DNA from: JANMAT01 sp031359995
Lineage (GTDB): Bacteria; Actinomycetota; Acidimicrobiia; Acidimicrobiales; Ilumatobacteraceae
Direction of reading: 5' to 3'
Length of the DNA: 45,944 nucleotides
Assembly: GCA_031359995.1 (NCBI GenBank)
Contig: JANMAT010000064.1
Location: 1-45,944 of the forward strand
This document shows, in pieces, positions 16,244 through 24,158 of the stretch. The notes under the pieces are model-generated. The model made no database searches. It saw only the letters and a program-made list of their open reading frames with translations, and was not told where the DNA came from. Position numbers and translations under genes: made by a program. The stretch's first letter is position 1. Each line of letters begins with the position of its first letter.

Positions 16244-17034
16244 ACGTGGACGGCCACGAGGACCCACCCGATGTCGATGCGGAACCGGGCGACGAGGACG
16301 TCGCCTGGTTCCTGAACACCCTCGGCAAGGTCGTGCAGCCCCAGTACGACATGGCCAGGAAGGTGAGGAGCACGATCACGCCGGCGTGGCGGCGCGTCAC
16401 CGGAGGCGAGCAGCGCTGGCAGGTCACGGTGGCGATCGTGGCCGCCATCGTCGTGCAGCTGCTGCTGCCCCGGCGGCTCGTGCCGGGGCACACGTTGGTC
16501 CTGCCACTGCTCGAGGGCGGCGTGCTCGTGGGCCTGTCGATCGCCAACCCGAGCCACATCACGAAGTCGTCGCCGGCGTTGCGGGCCGCCGGCCTCACGC
16601 TGATCGCGCTGTTGAGCTTCGGCAACACGTGGTCGGTGTTCCGGCTGATCAACGGGATCCTGCACGGCGTCGAAGGCAAGCAGCCCACGCCCCTGCTGTT
16701 CACCGGCGGTGCCATCTGGCTGGGGAACGTGCTCGTGTTCGCCCTCTGGTACTGGGAGTTCGACCGTGGCGGCCCGGCCGTGCGCGCCCAGGGCACCGAC
16801 CCGTACCCCGACTTCCTCTTCGTCCAGATGCAGACGCCCGAGGTGGCCCCGCCCGACTGGGAACCGTGGTTCCTCGACTACCTGTACCTGTCGTTCACCA
16901 ACGCCACCGCGTTCAGCCCCACCGACACGCTGCCGCTGTCGCGCTGGGCCAAGGTCGTGATGATGCTCCAATCGGGTGTGTCACTCATGACCGTCGCCCT
17001 GGTCATCGCCCGCGCCGTCAACATCCTCGGCTGA
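16240..17034 (+). CDS. Conserved integral membrane protein, unknown function
   Basis: 264 residues. An acidic soluble N-terminus (~1-60) is followed by four or five hydrophobic helices: VAIVAAIVVQLLLP, LVLPLLEGGVLVGLSIA, AAGLTLIALLSF, GAIWLGNVLVFALWYW, and a C-terminal LLMTVALVIARAVNIL-like segment. The stretch FTNATAFSPTDTLPLSRWAK before the last helix resembles a recurrent signature of actinobacterial membrane proteins with a pore-loop-like YLSFT motif, but an ion channel role is unproven. GTG 16240 overlaps the upstream stop (GTGA), so it is co-translated with the DapB-like enzyme. Confidence 0.65.
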   Translation: MNVDGHEDPPDVDAEPGDEDVAWFLNTLGKVVQPQYDMARKVRSTITPAWRRVTGGEQRWQVTVAIVAAIVVQLLLPRRLVPGHTLVLPLLEGGVLVGLSIANPSHITKSSPALRAAGLTLIALLSFGNTWSVFRLINGILHGVEGKQPTPLLFTGGAIWLGNVLVFALWYWEFDRGGPAVRAQGTDPYPDFLFVQMQTPEVAPPDWEPWFLDYLYLSFTNATAFSPTDTLPLSRWAKVVMMLQSGVSLMTVALVIARAVNILG

Positions 17035-17060
17035 CCGTGCTCGTGCGGGGCCCGCCGGTC

Positions 17061-17108
17061 GCGCTGGGTCGTTCCGGCGCACCCCTCCGCTCCGTAGCGA
17101 CCCAGCGC
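17061..17108. repeat. Palindromic REP-like element, copy 1
   Basis: A perfect 11-bp inverted repeat, GCGCTGGGTCG (17061-17071) and CGACCCAGCGC (17098-17108), encloses a 26-base loop. A second copy lies 62 bases downstream. Confidence 0.7.
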
Positions 17109-17123
17109 CCGCGCGGCCCGCCA

Positions 17124-17169
17124 CGCTGGGTACTTCCGGCGCACCCCTCCGCTCCGTAGCGACCCAGCG
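17124..17169. repeat. Palindromic REP-like element, copy 2
   Basis: CGCTGGGT (17124-17131) and ACCCAGCG (17162-17169) flank a core. Bases 17134-17171 match 17072-17109 of copy 1 exactly over 38 bases. The change of TCG to TAC in the left arm shortens the stem. Confidence 0.7.
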
Positions 17170-17171
17170 CC

Positions 17172-17194
17172 GGGCCGGGCCGGGCCGGGCCGGT
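17172..17194. repeat. GGGCC pentanucleotide tandem repeat
   Basis: About four and a half units of GGGCC follow directly after the second palindromic element. They may be prone to slippage. Confidence 0.6.
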
Positions 17195-17208
17195 AGCGTC
17201 GGACGTTC

Positions 17209-17277
17209 ATGGCCTCGCAGTCGTCCACGTGCCCGTCGTGCGGCCCGTGGACGCAGTGCCGCCCTACCGTCCGGTAG
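17209..17277 (+). CDS. Possible 22-residue leaderless small ORF with CPSCG motif
   Basis: ATG 17209 to TAG 17275-17277 encodes a short peptide containing CPSCG. TAGCGT at 17194-17199 sits 9 bases before the ATG, like the leaderless promoters of real genes nearby. The downstream frame from GTG 17229 to 17540 encodes a hydrophobic LNHPVAAAVLVVGITAGAAALG stretch that could be a small membrane protein, but its tail runs into the opposite gene. Neither has clear relatives to me. The rest of 17035-17494 holds only the repeats. Confidence 0.2.
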   Translation: MASQSSTCPSCGPWTQCRPTVR

Positions 17278-17494
17278 CGGCCCGATGGGCACTGAACCAC
17301 CCTGTCGCTGCAGCCGTGCTGGTCGTCGGGATCACGGCGGGCGCGGCGGCGCTGGGTGCGCGGGACGCCCGCGTCGGGCTCGGTGCGCTCGTGGGCATCG
17401 GCGTCGCCTGGCCTCGAGAGCGTCGATCCGCTGGTGACGCGCGACGTGCGCACCCCGGCGGCAGAGCGGCGGTGGGAACGGCGGCGAGATTGGG

Positions 17495-20400
17495 TCAGGT
17501 CAGGGCGACGGGCAGCAGGAGCGGCAGCTGGGTGAAGTAGCCCGCTATGTCGGCGATCAGGTGCGTGGTCTGATGGGTCGAGAAGCAGGCCGCATCGGCG
17601 TCGTCGAGCTGCACGATCACGAGGTTCGCTACAACCTGGCCGGCGATGTAGTTCAGGTTCGACGCCGTAGGCTGCCCCGCGGCGCAGCCGAACACGGTCA
17701 CGAACCCCGGGCCCGTTGGATCGACCGCGGTCACGTTCAGCACGACGGCGACCATCGGGTCGACGGCGGGCGTGCGCACGCCCGGCCCGTCGTGCACGCC
17801 GATGGTGCCACCGGCCGGCACCGGCACACCGTCGTCACGCGTATCGAACGTGCGCTCGGGTACGAGGCCCACGTAACCGACATCGGACGACGACGAGTAC
17901 CAACCCGACAGGTCCGCCAACAGGTGGGCGGCCACGCTCGTGTACAGGCACACGCGTCGATCGCTCCCGACCGCCACGGTCACCAGGTTGGGCACGGTCT
18001 GCCCGGCCACCACGTTCAGGTTCGACGCCGTCGGGCGGGGGGCCTCGCACGGGTAGACCGTGACGAAGCCAGCGCCGGCGGGCTCGGTCGCGGTCACGTT
18101 CATCACGACCGCGGTGGCGTCGGCGTCTACTACACCGCTGAGGTCGAGTTCCTGCACGGCGCCGGTCGGCAGCCGGGGACCCAGGTCGCGCGTGTCGAGC
18201 AGCCGTGTCGGTGCCACCGACACCAGGCCGTCGCCGGCACCGACCTCGTACCAGCCGCCGAGGTCGGCGATCAGGTGCGCGGTCGCGCTCGTGTACAGGC
18301 ACACCTTGGCGTCGTCGCCGATGCTGACGGTGACGAGATTCGGCACGGTCTGCCCAGCGATGTAGTTGAGGTTCGACACCGTGGGCCGCTCGGCCGAGCA
18401 CGGGTACACGGTCACGAAGCCGGCCCCGGCCGGCTTGGTCACCGTGACGTTCATGACGACGTCGCTCGCCGTGTCCGGTAGGTCGGCGGCCAGGTCGAGC
18501 ACGTGCACCGTGCCCGCCGCGACCCTCGCCAGCCCGTCGCGCGTGTCGAACAGGCGGCGGGGGGTGACGGCCACGTAGCCCGGCGCGTCCAGCGGGGCGA
18601 AACCGAAGGTGACCGGGCCCCGCGCCGTCGCGCTCGCCCCGAGCCCCCAGTACCCGAACACGGTGACGTCGACGGTGGCGCCCTGCAGGCTGAACACGCA
18701 GAGGCTGCCGTCAGCGGCGAGGGCGCCCACTGCCGCCGTCTCGCTGGGGTCTTGGGCGTCGAGGTTCAACGTCGATGCCAGCGGCCGGTCGACGTCACAC
18801 GGATACACGGTGACGTAGCCGGGCCGGTCGCCCACGGCAGTGAGGGCGATGCTCACCGCGCCGGCGCCGGACGGCACACCACCGACCCCGGCCACCGGCA
18901 GGTGCACGGCCGTACCGGCGGCGATCGAGAACCCGGACAGGAGGGCGCGGTCGGGAAGGTCGACGTAGGCCATGCCGTCGATGCCAGGGGCTTCGTAGCC
19001 CTCCTCGTCCACGATCAGGTGGACGCCGGCCGTCGCTGTCACGCAGAACGCACCGTCGACCAGGTCGGGCAGCGCCAGCGCCGCGGTTGTCGCGCCGCGA
19101 CGCACGGGGAGCAGCACCACATCGGTAGGGTCGAAGGGGCCGCAGGCGTGCACGTACAGCTCGCCGTAGCCGGTGGCGTCGGTCAGCGTGATGCGCACCG
19201 CAGCGCGGGTGGCACCGAGGGGCACACCACCCAGACCAGCCACCGGCACGACGCGCTCGACATCGGCCTCCAGCGGGCGGGGAACGCCGCCGTCACGGGT
19301 GTCGGCGATGCGAACCGGCGCGATCGTGTGGAAGCCCGAGGACGGTTGCGGATCGGGATTCGTCACGGGCGGCCGGGCCGGGGGCAGCACCGGCGGGTCG
19401 GGTACGGGCGGTGTCACCGGCGGGTCGACCGGCGGCAGGGGCGGCGGCGGAGCCACCGGTGCCGCGCCGGTGAGGGCGACCACGTGCTGATCGCCGATCG
19501 AGAACGACGTGACAACGGCCCCAGTGGGCAGCGCAGCCGGCGTCGGCGTGGCCCGACTGATCGTCGTGCCGTCACCGAGGGCGCCCGAGCCGTTCTCGCC
19601 GAAGGTGTAGAGCTTGCCGTCGTCGCCGAGGACGGCGCTGTAGGCGACGCCACCGTCCAACGCCACCGGCACGACTCCGTTCGGGAGCGACACGGCCACC
19701 GGGGCCCATCGATCGACGATGCTGCCGTCGCCGAGCTGACCGCGCGTGTTGCTGCCCCAGCTGTAGATCCTGTCGTCGGTGCCGATGGCGAGCTCGAAGC
19801 CATTGGCAGCCGACACGGCGCGGGCCTTCCCGCCGGTGGGGAGCGCGGCGGTGCGCACGTCGGTCCACACCGCGGTCGAGCCGGTACCGAGCTGGCCCGA
19901 GTTGTTCGAACCCCAGGTGTACACGGTGCCGTCCAGGCCGAGCGCCGTGGCGTGGCCGTAACCCATGGACACGGCCTGCAGCGCGGCGTCGCCGGGGATC
20001 TGCACCTTCACCAGGGTGGTCCGTTGGATCTTCGTACCGTCGCCCAGGGCGTAACTGAAGTTGGCACCGCTCGCGTAGGCGTGGCCGTCGTCGCCCAACA
20101 CCATGGTCTCGTAGATGCCGGCGCTCACCTGGCGGGGGTGCACACCGGCCGGCATCGGGACCGCCAGCGGCACGGCCTGACGGTCGACGACGTACCCCAA
20201 CCCCAGCTGCCCGTTGCCGCCCCAACCCCATGCGTAGAGCGCGCCGTCGTCGCCGATCGCCACGCTGTGCCCGTTGCCGGCGCTGATGCCGATCGGCTTC
20301 GCACCGTTGGGCAGCTGCACCTGCTTCGGTGCCGTCGCTTCCACGAGCGTGCCGTCGCCGATCTCGCCGAACCCGTTGCCACCCCACGCGTACAGCAGGC

Positions 20401-20650
20401 CGTCGCGGCCGATGGCCAGCGTGTGGACGCCGCCGACGGCGACTTGCACCAGATCGAGTCCGGGTGCCACCGGTGCGGGCGTCGGGCGATTGGTGTGGGT
20501 GCCGTCGGCCATCTGCCCGAACGCGCCGCTGCCCCATGCGTACGCCGGTGCCGCCGCGGCCGACGCCGTCCGCACCTGCACCGCCATCGACGTGACCGCC
20601 ACCGCGAGCACGGCCATGCCGCTCGCCCACCGCCTGCCCGACCGCTGCAT
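17495..20650 (-). CDS. Secreted RCC1 seven-blade propeller protein with five C-terminal surface repeats
   Basis: 1051 residues. A signal peptide (RWASGMAVLAVAVTSM...ASA, ~6-32) is followed by seven RCC1-type repeats (~36-397) at ~50-residue spacing, each with a Y-x-x-G...G-x-x-G-x-G signature (YAWGSGAFGQMADG and so on), the number needed to close one propeller. A Pro-rich linker (~398-436) leads to five ~110-residue repeats starting near 441, 561, 692, 810 and 926. Most open with a P-x-R...DTRD motif and end with a HLIADLxGWY-like strand. No LPXTG, membrane anchor or catalytic motif is present, so it is probably secreted or surface-associated and binds a partner. ATG 20650 has GGAGGAG upstream. 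Confidence 0.85.
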   Translation of the reverse strand: MQRSGRRWASGMAVLAVAVTSMAVQVRTASAAAAPAYAWGSGAFGQMADGTHTNRPTPAPVAPGLDLVQVAVGGVHTLAIGRDGLLYAWGGNGFGEIGDGTLVEATAPKQVQLPNGAKPIGISAGNGHSVAIGDDGALYAWGWGGNGQLGLGYVVDRQAVPLAVPMPAGVHPRQVSAGIYETMVLGDDGHAYASGANFSYALGDGTKIQRTTLVKVQIPGDAALQAVSMGYGHATALGLDGTVYTWGSNNSGQLGTGSTAVWTDVRTAALPTGGKARAVSAANGFELAIGTDDRIYSWGSNTRGQLGDGSIVDRWAPVAVSLPNGVVPVALDGGVAYSAVLGDDGKLYTFGENGSGALGDGTTISRATPTPAALPTGAVVTSFSIGDQHVVALTGAAPVAPPPPLPPVDPPVTPPVPDPPVLPPARPPVTNPDPQPSSGFHTIAPVRIADTRDGGVPRPLEADVERVVPVAGLGGVPLGATRAAVRITLTDATGYGELYVHACGPFDPTDVVLLPVRRGATTAALALPDLVDGAFCVTATAGVHLIVDEEGYEAPGIDGMAYVDLPDRALLSGFSIAAGTAVHLPVAGVGGVPSGAGAVSIALTAVGDRPGYVTVYPCDVDRPLASTLNLDAQDPSETAAVGALAADGSLCVFSLQGATVDVTVFGYWGLGASATARGPVTFGFAPLDAPGYVAVTPRRLFDTRDGLARVAAGTVHVLDLAADLPDTASDVVMNVTVTKPAGAGFVTVYPCSAERPTVSNLNYIAGQTVPNLVTVSIGDDAKVCLYTSATAHLIADLGGWYEVGAGDGLVSVAPTRLLDTRDLGPRLPTGAVQELDLSGVVDADATAVVMNVTATEPAGAGFVTVYPCEAPRPTASNLNVVAGQTVPNLVTVAVGSDRRVCLYTSVAAHLLADLSGWYSSSSDVGYVGLVPERTFDTRDDGVPVPAGGTIGVHDGPGVRTPAVDPMVAVVLNVTAVDPTGPGFVTVFGCAAGQPTASNLNYIAGQVVANLVIVQLDDADAACFSTHQTTHLIADIAGYFTQLPLLLPVALT

Positions 20651-20810
20651 CCGCCCGCTCCTCCGCCTGTTCGCGCAACGTACGGGGCTGCGGTCGACGG
20701 TGGTCGGGGACGCGCCGATGCGTTCGGCGTCCTGACGAAATCCTCAACGAGACCGGCACCGGCAGTGAGCGGCCCCCTGCCGCTCGTGGGTTCGGCTCAC
20801 CGCGCCTCGC

Positions 20811-20816
20811 TAGCGT
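20811..20816 (+). promoter_or_regulatory. -10 box (TAGCGT), leaderless start at 20824
   Basis: TAGCGT lies 7 bases before ATG 20824. Confidence 0.5.
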
Positions 20817-20823
20817 GCGCCGG

Positions 20824-21234
20824 ATGGACATCGGCTGCGAGTGGCGGGGCGGTTTCGGCAACACCGAGGTGAACGCGCTGCACGCCGCCGCGTTCGACAC
20901 ACGGATGTTCACCGACGACGAATGGGACTGGGTCGCGCTCACGGCACGGCACAGCCTCGGGTGGGTCGTGGCGCGCGACGGCGACCGCCTCGTCGGCTTC
21001 GTGAACGTGATCGGCGACGGGCTCGTGCATGCCTGGATCCAGGACGTGATGGTCGACCCGCGCGACCACCGGCGCGCCATCGGCCGCCAGCTCGTCGCCC
21101 ACGCGGTGGCGGCGACGCGAGCCGCCGGTTGCGAGTGGCTGCACGTCGACTTCGACGACGACCTGCGGGCCTTCTACTACGACGCCTGCGGCTTCACACC
21201 CACCAACGCCGGTCTCATCGCCCTGCAGGGTTGA
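20824..21234 (+). CDS. GNAT-family N-acetyltransferase
   Basis: 136 residues. The GNAT core is visible: WVVARDGDRLVGFVNVI (beta2-3), AWIQDVMVDPRDHRRAIGRQLVAHAV (beta4 and the acetyl-CoA loop, here R-R-A-I-G-R rather than the usual QxxGxG/A), and FYYDACGFTPT (C-terminal motif). It would transfer an acetyl group from acetyl-CoA to an unknown amine. ATG 20824 fits the leaderless -10; an in-frame GTG at 20815 lies inside the -10 box and is less likely. Convergent with the enoyl-CoA hydratase family gene, 7 bases apart. Confidence 0.85.
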   Translation: MDIGCEWRGGFGNTEVNALHAAAFDTRMFTDDEWDWVALTARHSLGWVVARDGDRLVGFVNVIGDGLVHAWIQDVMVDPRDHRRAIGRQLVAHAVAATRAAGCEWLHVDFDDDLRAFYYDACGFTPTNAGLIALQG

Positions 21235-21241
21235 CCCCGGC

Positions 21242-22021
21242 TCAGCGCTTCTTGGTGCGCATGTAGGTGCGGCCGACCTCGCGCGACTCGGGGTCGGCCA
21301 GTGCCGCCTGCAGGGCGAGCGCGTCCACACCGGAGAACGCGGTCGAGCCCATCGACTCGGCCACCGCGTTCACGTGGCGCTTGGTCTGCACCAGGGTCAG
21401 GCTCGACTTCTCGGCCAACGAAGCGGCCAGCGCGTCGGCGGTGGCCAGCAGTTCGTCGGCGGCCACGATGCGGTTCAGGAAGTGCAGGGCGTGGGCCTCG
21501 GCCGCGTCGAAGGTGCGGCACGTGAGCACCAGTTCCTTGGTGATCGCCGGGCCGAGCTCGCGCACGAGCCGCGGGATGCCGCCCCACGCCAGCGGGATGC
21601 CGAGGTCGACCTCGGGGATCGAGAAGCGGGCGTCGTCGGCGGCGATGCGCAGATCGCACGCCGCCGCCAGCACCAGGCCGCCGCCGACGCACCAGCCCTG
21701 CACGGCGGCCACGGTCACGGCGCGCGTGTTGGTGACGGCTTCGGCCATCTGCCGCCCGAGATCGGCCGCCTCCAGCGGCGGCGTGTCGGGGTCGGCGTTC
21801 TTGAAGTCGTCGAGGTCGAACCCGGCGCTGAAGGCACGCCCCAGGCTGTGCACCACGGCCGTCTTGATCGCCAGTCGCTCGTCCATCCAGTGAGCGGCCA
21901 GGGCCAGCTCGCGCAGCGTCGTGCGCGAGAGCGCGTTCAACCGCTCGGGGCGCGTCAACGTCAGGTGGGCGACGGGCCCGTCGACGGTGACCCGCAGGGT
22001 GGAGAGCTCGAGGTCGGCCAT
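21242..22021 (-). CDS. Enoyl-CoA hydratase/isomerase family protein
   Basis: 259 residues of crotonase fold. The oxyanion-hole elements are present: GRAFSAGFDLDDF (~61-73) and QGWCVGGGLVLAAACDL (~108-124). Glu137 in FSIPEVDLGIP corresponds to the second catalytic Glu of crotonase (Glu164). The position of crotonase Glu144 is Val here (GGGLVL instead of GGGCEL), so simple hydration is doubtful and isomerase or another CoA-ester reaction is possible. The start follows a leaderless -10 at 22027-22032. Confidence 0.82.
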   Translation of the reverse strand: MADLELSTLRVTVDGPVAHLTLTRPERLNALSRTTLRELALAAHWMDERLAIKTAVVHSLGRAFSAGFDLDDFKNADPDTPPLEAADLGRQMAEAVTNTRAVTVAAVQGWCVGGGLVLAAACDLRIAADDARFSIPEVDLGIPLAWGGIPRLVRELGPAITKELVLTCRTFDAAEAHALHFLNRIVAADELLATADALAASLAEKSSLTLVQTKRHVNAVAESMGSTAFSGVDALALQAALADPESREVGRTYMRTKKR

Positions 22022-22026
22022 GCCCG

Positions 22027-22032
22027 ACGGTA
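22027..22032 (-). promoter_or_regulatory. -10 box (TACCGT), leaderless start at 22021
   Basis: TACCGT on the minus strand, 5 bases before ATG 22021. Confidence 0.5.
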
Positions 22033-22103
22033 GCGCGACCGATTCACTCACCCGACCAGGGGAGAGCGACCGGCATGAAGTCGTGGAGGCTCGGGCGTCA
22101 CCC

Positions 22104-22120
22104 GTAGAGTGCGGGCGGAG
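22104..22120 (+). promoter_or_regulatory. -10 box and ribosome site of the histidine kinase gene
   Basis: TAGAGT (22104-22109) is a -10 box, and GGAG(G) at 22117-22121 is a ribosome site 8 bases before GTG 22130. Together they favour GTG 22130 over the in-frame GTG 22109, which lies within the -10 box. Confidence 0.45.
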
Positions 22121-22129
22121 GTTGCTTCC

Positions 22130-23533
22130 GTGACGCAGGCCGGCGAACAGGAGACCACGAGCGCGCTCGACCTCGACGAGCACCTCACCCGTCTGCTCCT
22201 CGACGCCGCGCCCGACGGCACGGTGGTGGTCGACGAGGCCGGCGCCATCGTCGTCGTGAACCGTCAGGCCCTCGCCATGTTCGGCTACGGCCGCGACGAC
22301 ATGATGGGCAACGGCATCGAGATGCTGCTGCCCGAGAGCCGCCGCGCCGCCCACGTGGCCCACCGGAGCCGCTTCCACGAGCACCCGCTCGCCCGCTCGA
22401 TGGGTGTGGGCCTCGAGCTCGAGGCACGCCGGGCCGACGGCTCCACCCTGCCGGTCGAGATCAGCCTCAGCCCGATCCTGATGCACGGTCAGAGCTACAC
22501 GATCGCTTCGGTGCGCGACGTCACCGAACGACGTCGGCTGCAGGCCGAGCGCGACCGCATCCAGGCCGCTCTCGACGCGTGCTACGACGCGGTCTACCTG
22601 TTCGACCACGACAACCTGCTGCTGCGCTACGTGAACCAGGGCGCGCAGCTGCAGTCGGGCTACACAGCCGAAGAACTGCTGCAGATGACCGCGCTCGAAC
22701 TGCTCGCGGTGGACCGCACCGAGTCGGAGCTGCGACAGCTGGTGGAGCCGCTGGCCAGCGGCCAACAGGACGTCGTCACCGTGACGAACCAGCTGATCCG
22801 CAAGGACAGCCGGGTCATCGAGGTCGAAGCCGTGATGCAGCGGGCCACGGGTCCCGATCAGCCGTTCTACCTCGCCGTCGTCCGCGACATCTCGCAACGG
22901 GTGTCGTCGGAACGCGCGCTGCAACGGGCCCACGAGGCGCTGATGCTGGCCGAAGATCGCGAGCGCATCGCCCGCGATCTGCACGACACCGTGATCCAAC
23001 GGCTGTTCGCCTCGGGCCTCGCGCTGCAGGCCGCCGAGGCGCTGCCGCCCGACCGTCTGCGGGCTCGGGTGGAGGACGTGGTCGGCGACATCGACACCAC
23101 CATCCGCGAGCTCCGTGTGGCCATCTTCGGTCTGCGTCGTGACGCCACCGAGCCGGGCAGCCTCAGCCGCGAGATCTCCAAGATCATGCACGACGCGGCC
23201 CGGGCCATGGGCTTCGCTCCTGAGATCACCATCCGCGGCGACCTCGAGCAGGTGCCCGAGCGGGTGGTCACCCATGCGCTGCCGGTGCTGCGCGAGGCAC
23301 TGGCCAACACGGCGCGCCACGCCCGTCCGACCAAGGTCATCGTGCACGTGATCGTCGACGACGGTCTGCTGCTCACGGCCGAGGACGACGGCACCGGCAT
23401 CTCGGCCAACGCCCTGCGGGGCAATGGCCTGCAGAACATGGCCGACCGCGCCCGCGCCCTGGGTGGCACCTGCACGATCATCGCCCGGAAAGAGGGCGGC
23501 ACGAAGGTGCAGTGGCAGGTGCCGATCACCTGA
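22130..23533 (+). CDS. Soluble PAS-PAS histidine kinase (HisKA_3, NarX/DevS-like)
   Basis: 467 residues with no membrane helix. PAS 1 (~17-135; DAAPDGTVVVDEAGAIVVVN, FGYGRDDMMG), PAS 2 (~143-258; DACYDAVYLFDHDNLLLRYVN, SGYTAEELLQM), then a HisKA_3 dimerisation domain with phospho-acceptor His285 in ERIARDLHDTVIQRLF, and an HATPase_c domain with LREALANTARHA (N box) and EDDGTGI plus GNGLQNMADRA. It would sense a cytoplasmic signal and phosphorylate a NarL-type regulator. The DevR-like regulator at 25087-25755 is a likely partner but is on the other strand, 1.6 kb away, with an oxidoreductase gene between. Confidence 0.9.
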   Translation: MTQAGEQETTSALDLDEHLTRLLLDAAPDGTVVVDEAGAIVVVNRQALAMFGYGRDDMMGNGIEMLLPESRRAAHVAHRSRFHEHPLARSMGVGLELEARRADGSTLPVEISLSPILMHGQSYTIASVRDVTERRRLQAERDRIQAALDACYDAVYLFDHDNLLLRYVNQGAQLQSGYTAEELLQMTALELLAVDRTESELRQLVEPLASGQQDVVTVTNQLIRKDSRVIEVEAVMQRATGPDQPFYLAVVRDISQRVSSERALQRAHEALMLAEDRERIARDLHDTVIQRLFASGLALQAAEALPPDRLRARVEDVVGDIDTTIRELRVAIFGLRRDATEPGSLSREISKIMHDAARAMGFAPEITIRGDLEQVPERVVTHALPVLREALANTARHARPTKVIVHVIVDDGLLLTAEDDGTGISANALRGNGLQNMADRARALGGTCTIIARKEGGTKVQWQVPIT

Positions 23534-23581
23534 GACCACCCGCCGCGGGGCCGCCCACGGCACGACCATGGGCATCGGCCG

Positions 23582-23678
23582 CCCGGGGGCCCCAGGCCCG
23601 GGGCCCCCGGGAAAACGGTCGAAGGCCCCGCGCGCCCGGCTCGGGTTGGACACCTCTGCCTAGCGCTGCGGGGCCTTC
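23582..23678 (+). other. Two GC-rich hairpins in the long 3' region of the kinase gene
   Basis: CCCGGGGGCCCC (23582-23593) pairs with GGGGCCCCCGGG (23600-23611), 12 bp with a 6-base loop. GAAGGCCCCGC (23621-23631) pairs with GCGGGGCCTTC (23668-23678), 11 bp around a 36-base loop. Neither is followed by a T-run. They lie between the kinase stop and the terminator at 23742 and may be part of a structured 3' region or a small RNA. Confidence 0.5.
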
Positions 23679-23741
23679 TGGTTCGGTCGGGATACCACGG
23701 CGACCGTGCGCTCCGGTGTTACCCTTCGCTTCGATCACCCT

Positions 23742-23782
23742 CTTGCCCACCGGCCTTGCGGCTGGTGGGCAAGTTGCTTTTT
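23742..23782 (+). terminator. Strong intrinsic terminator
   Basis: A 14-bp stem, CTTGCCCACCGGCC with GGCTGGTGGGCAAG (one G-U pair), closed by a TTGC tetraloop and followed by TTGCTTTTT. It ends plus-strand transcription about 250 bases after the kinase stop. Confidence 0.85.
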
Positions 23783-24022
23783 CGTCCCCGGGAGTTGCCC
23801 CCCGCTTCCGATGCCGACGCTCGCGAGAGCGCCGACGTGTGGATCCGTTCCTACCCTCCGCTGCGGCCGGCCGCGGCGGTGGAACGACGTTCGGCATCCC
23901 CAGGCGTGAGCCCGGTTCCTCCTGCTGTCGACTCCCCCGTGCTGCACCGCCCTCATCGGTTGGTACCACTACGTTCGCGCCAGCGAATCCCCTGGTCAAG
24001 AGGTATTTCCGAATACACAGGG

Positions 24023-24106
24023 TTATCCCCGGAACTTCCTCGACATCCACAGTTCACCCCCCGTTGTTCATCCCTTGTGCACCGGTGATCCACAGGGTCG
24101 TGCACA
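24023..24106 (+). promoter_or_regulatory. Cluster of DnaA-box-like 9-mers
   Basis: Five 9-mers on one strand resemble TTATCCACA/TTGTCCACA: TTATCCCCG (24023), ACATCCACA (24043), TTGTGCACC (24075), TGATCCACA (24086, 8 of 9) and TCGTGCACA (24098). They sit in a locally AT-richer intergenic stretch before the gene at 24159. There is no dnaA or dnaN nearby, so a true chromosomal origin is unlikely; a DnaA-responsive or titration site is possible. I see no gene in 23783-24022. Confidence 0.35.
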
Positions 24107-24158
24107 GGCGGACGCCCGCCGGTCGAGGCCCGAGGGCGCCAGCGGCCAGGATGGAGCC

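Noticed and set aside
15110..16267. 386-codon N-terminal extension of the aminotransferase frame
   Set aside because: It lies opposite the DapB-like gene; a strong ribosome site supports ATG 15109.
17035..17230. CRISPR array
   Set aside because: Only two repeat units, each itself a long palindrome, and no spacer-repeat periodicity or cas genes.
18503..20872. 789-codon frame antisense to the RCC1 protein
   Set aside because: Arg/His/Gly-rich shadow; no start signal or domain.
23526..24050. 174-codon minus-strand ORF in the long intergenic region
   Set aside because: Crosses a strong terminator and hairpins, has no ribosome site or domain, and has low-complexity composition.
24000..24110. 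Chromosomal replication origin
   Set aside because: DnaA-box-like repeats are imperfect and no dnaA, dnaN, rpmH or parAB gene is near; kept only as a DnaA-like cluster.
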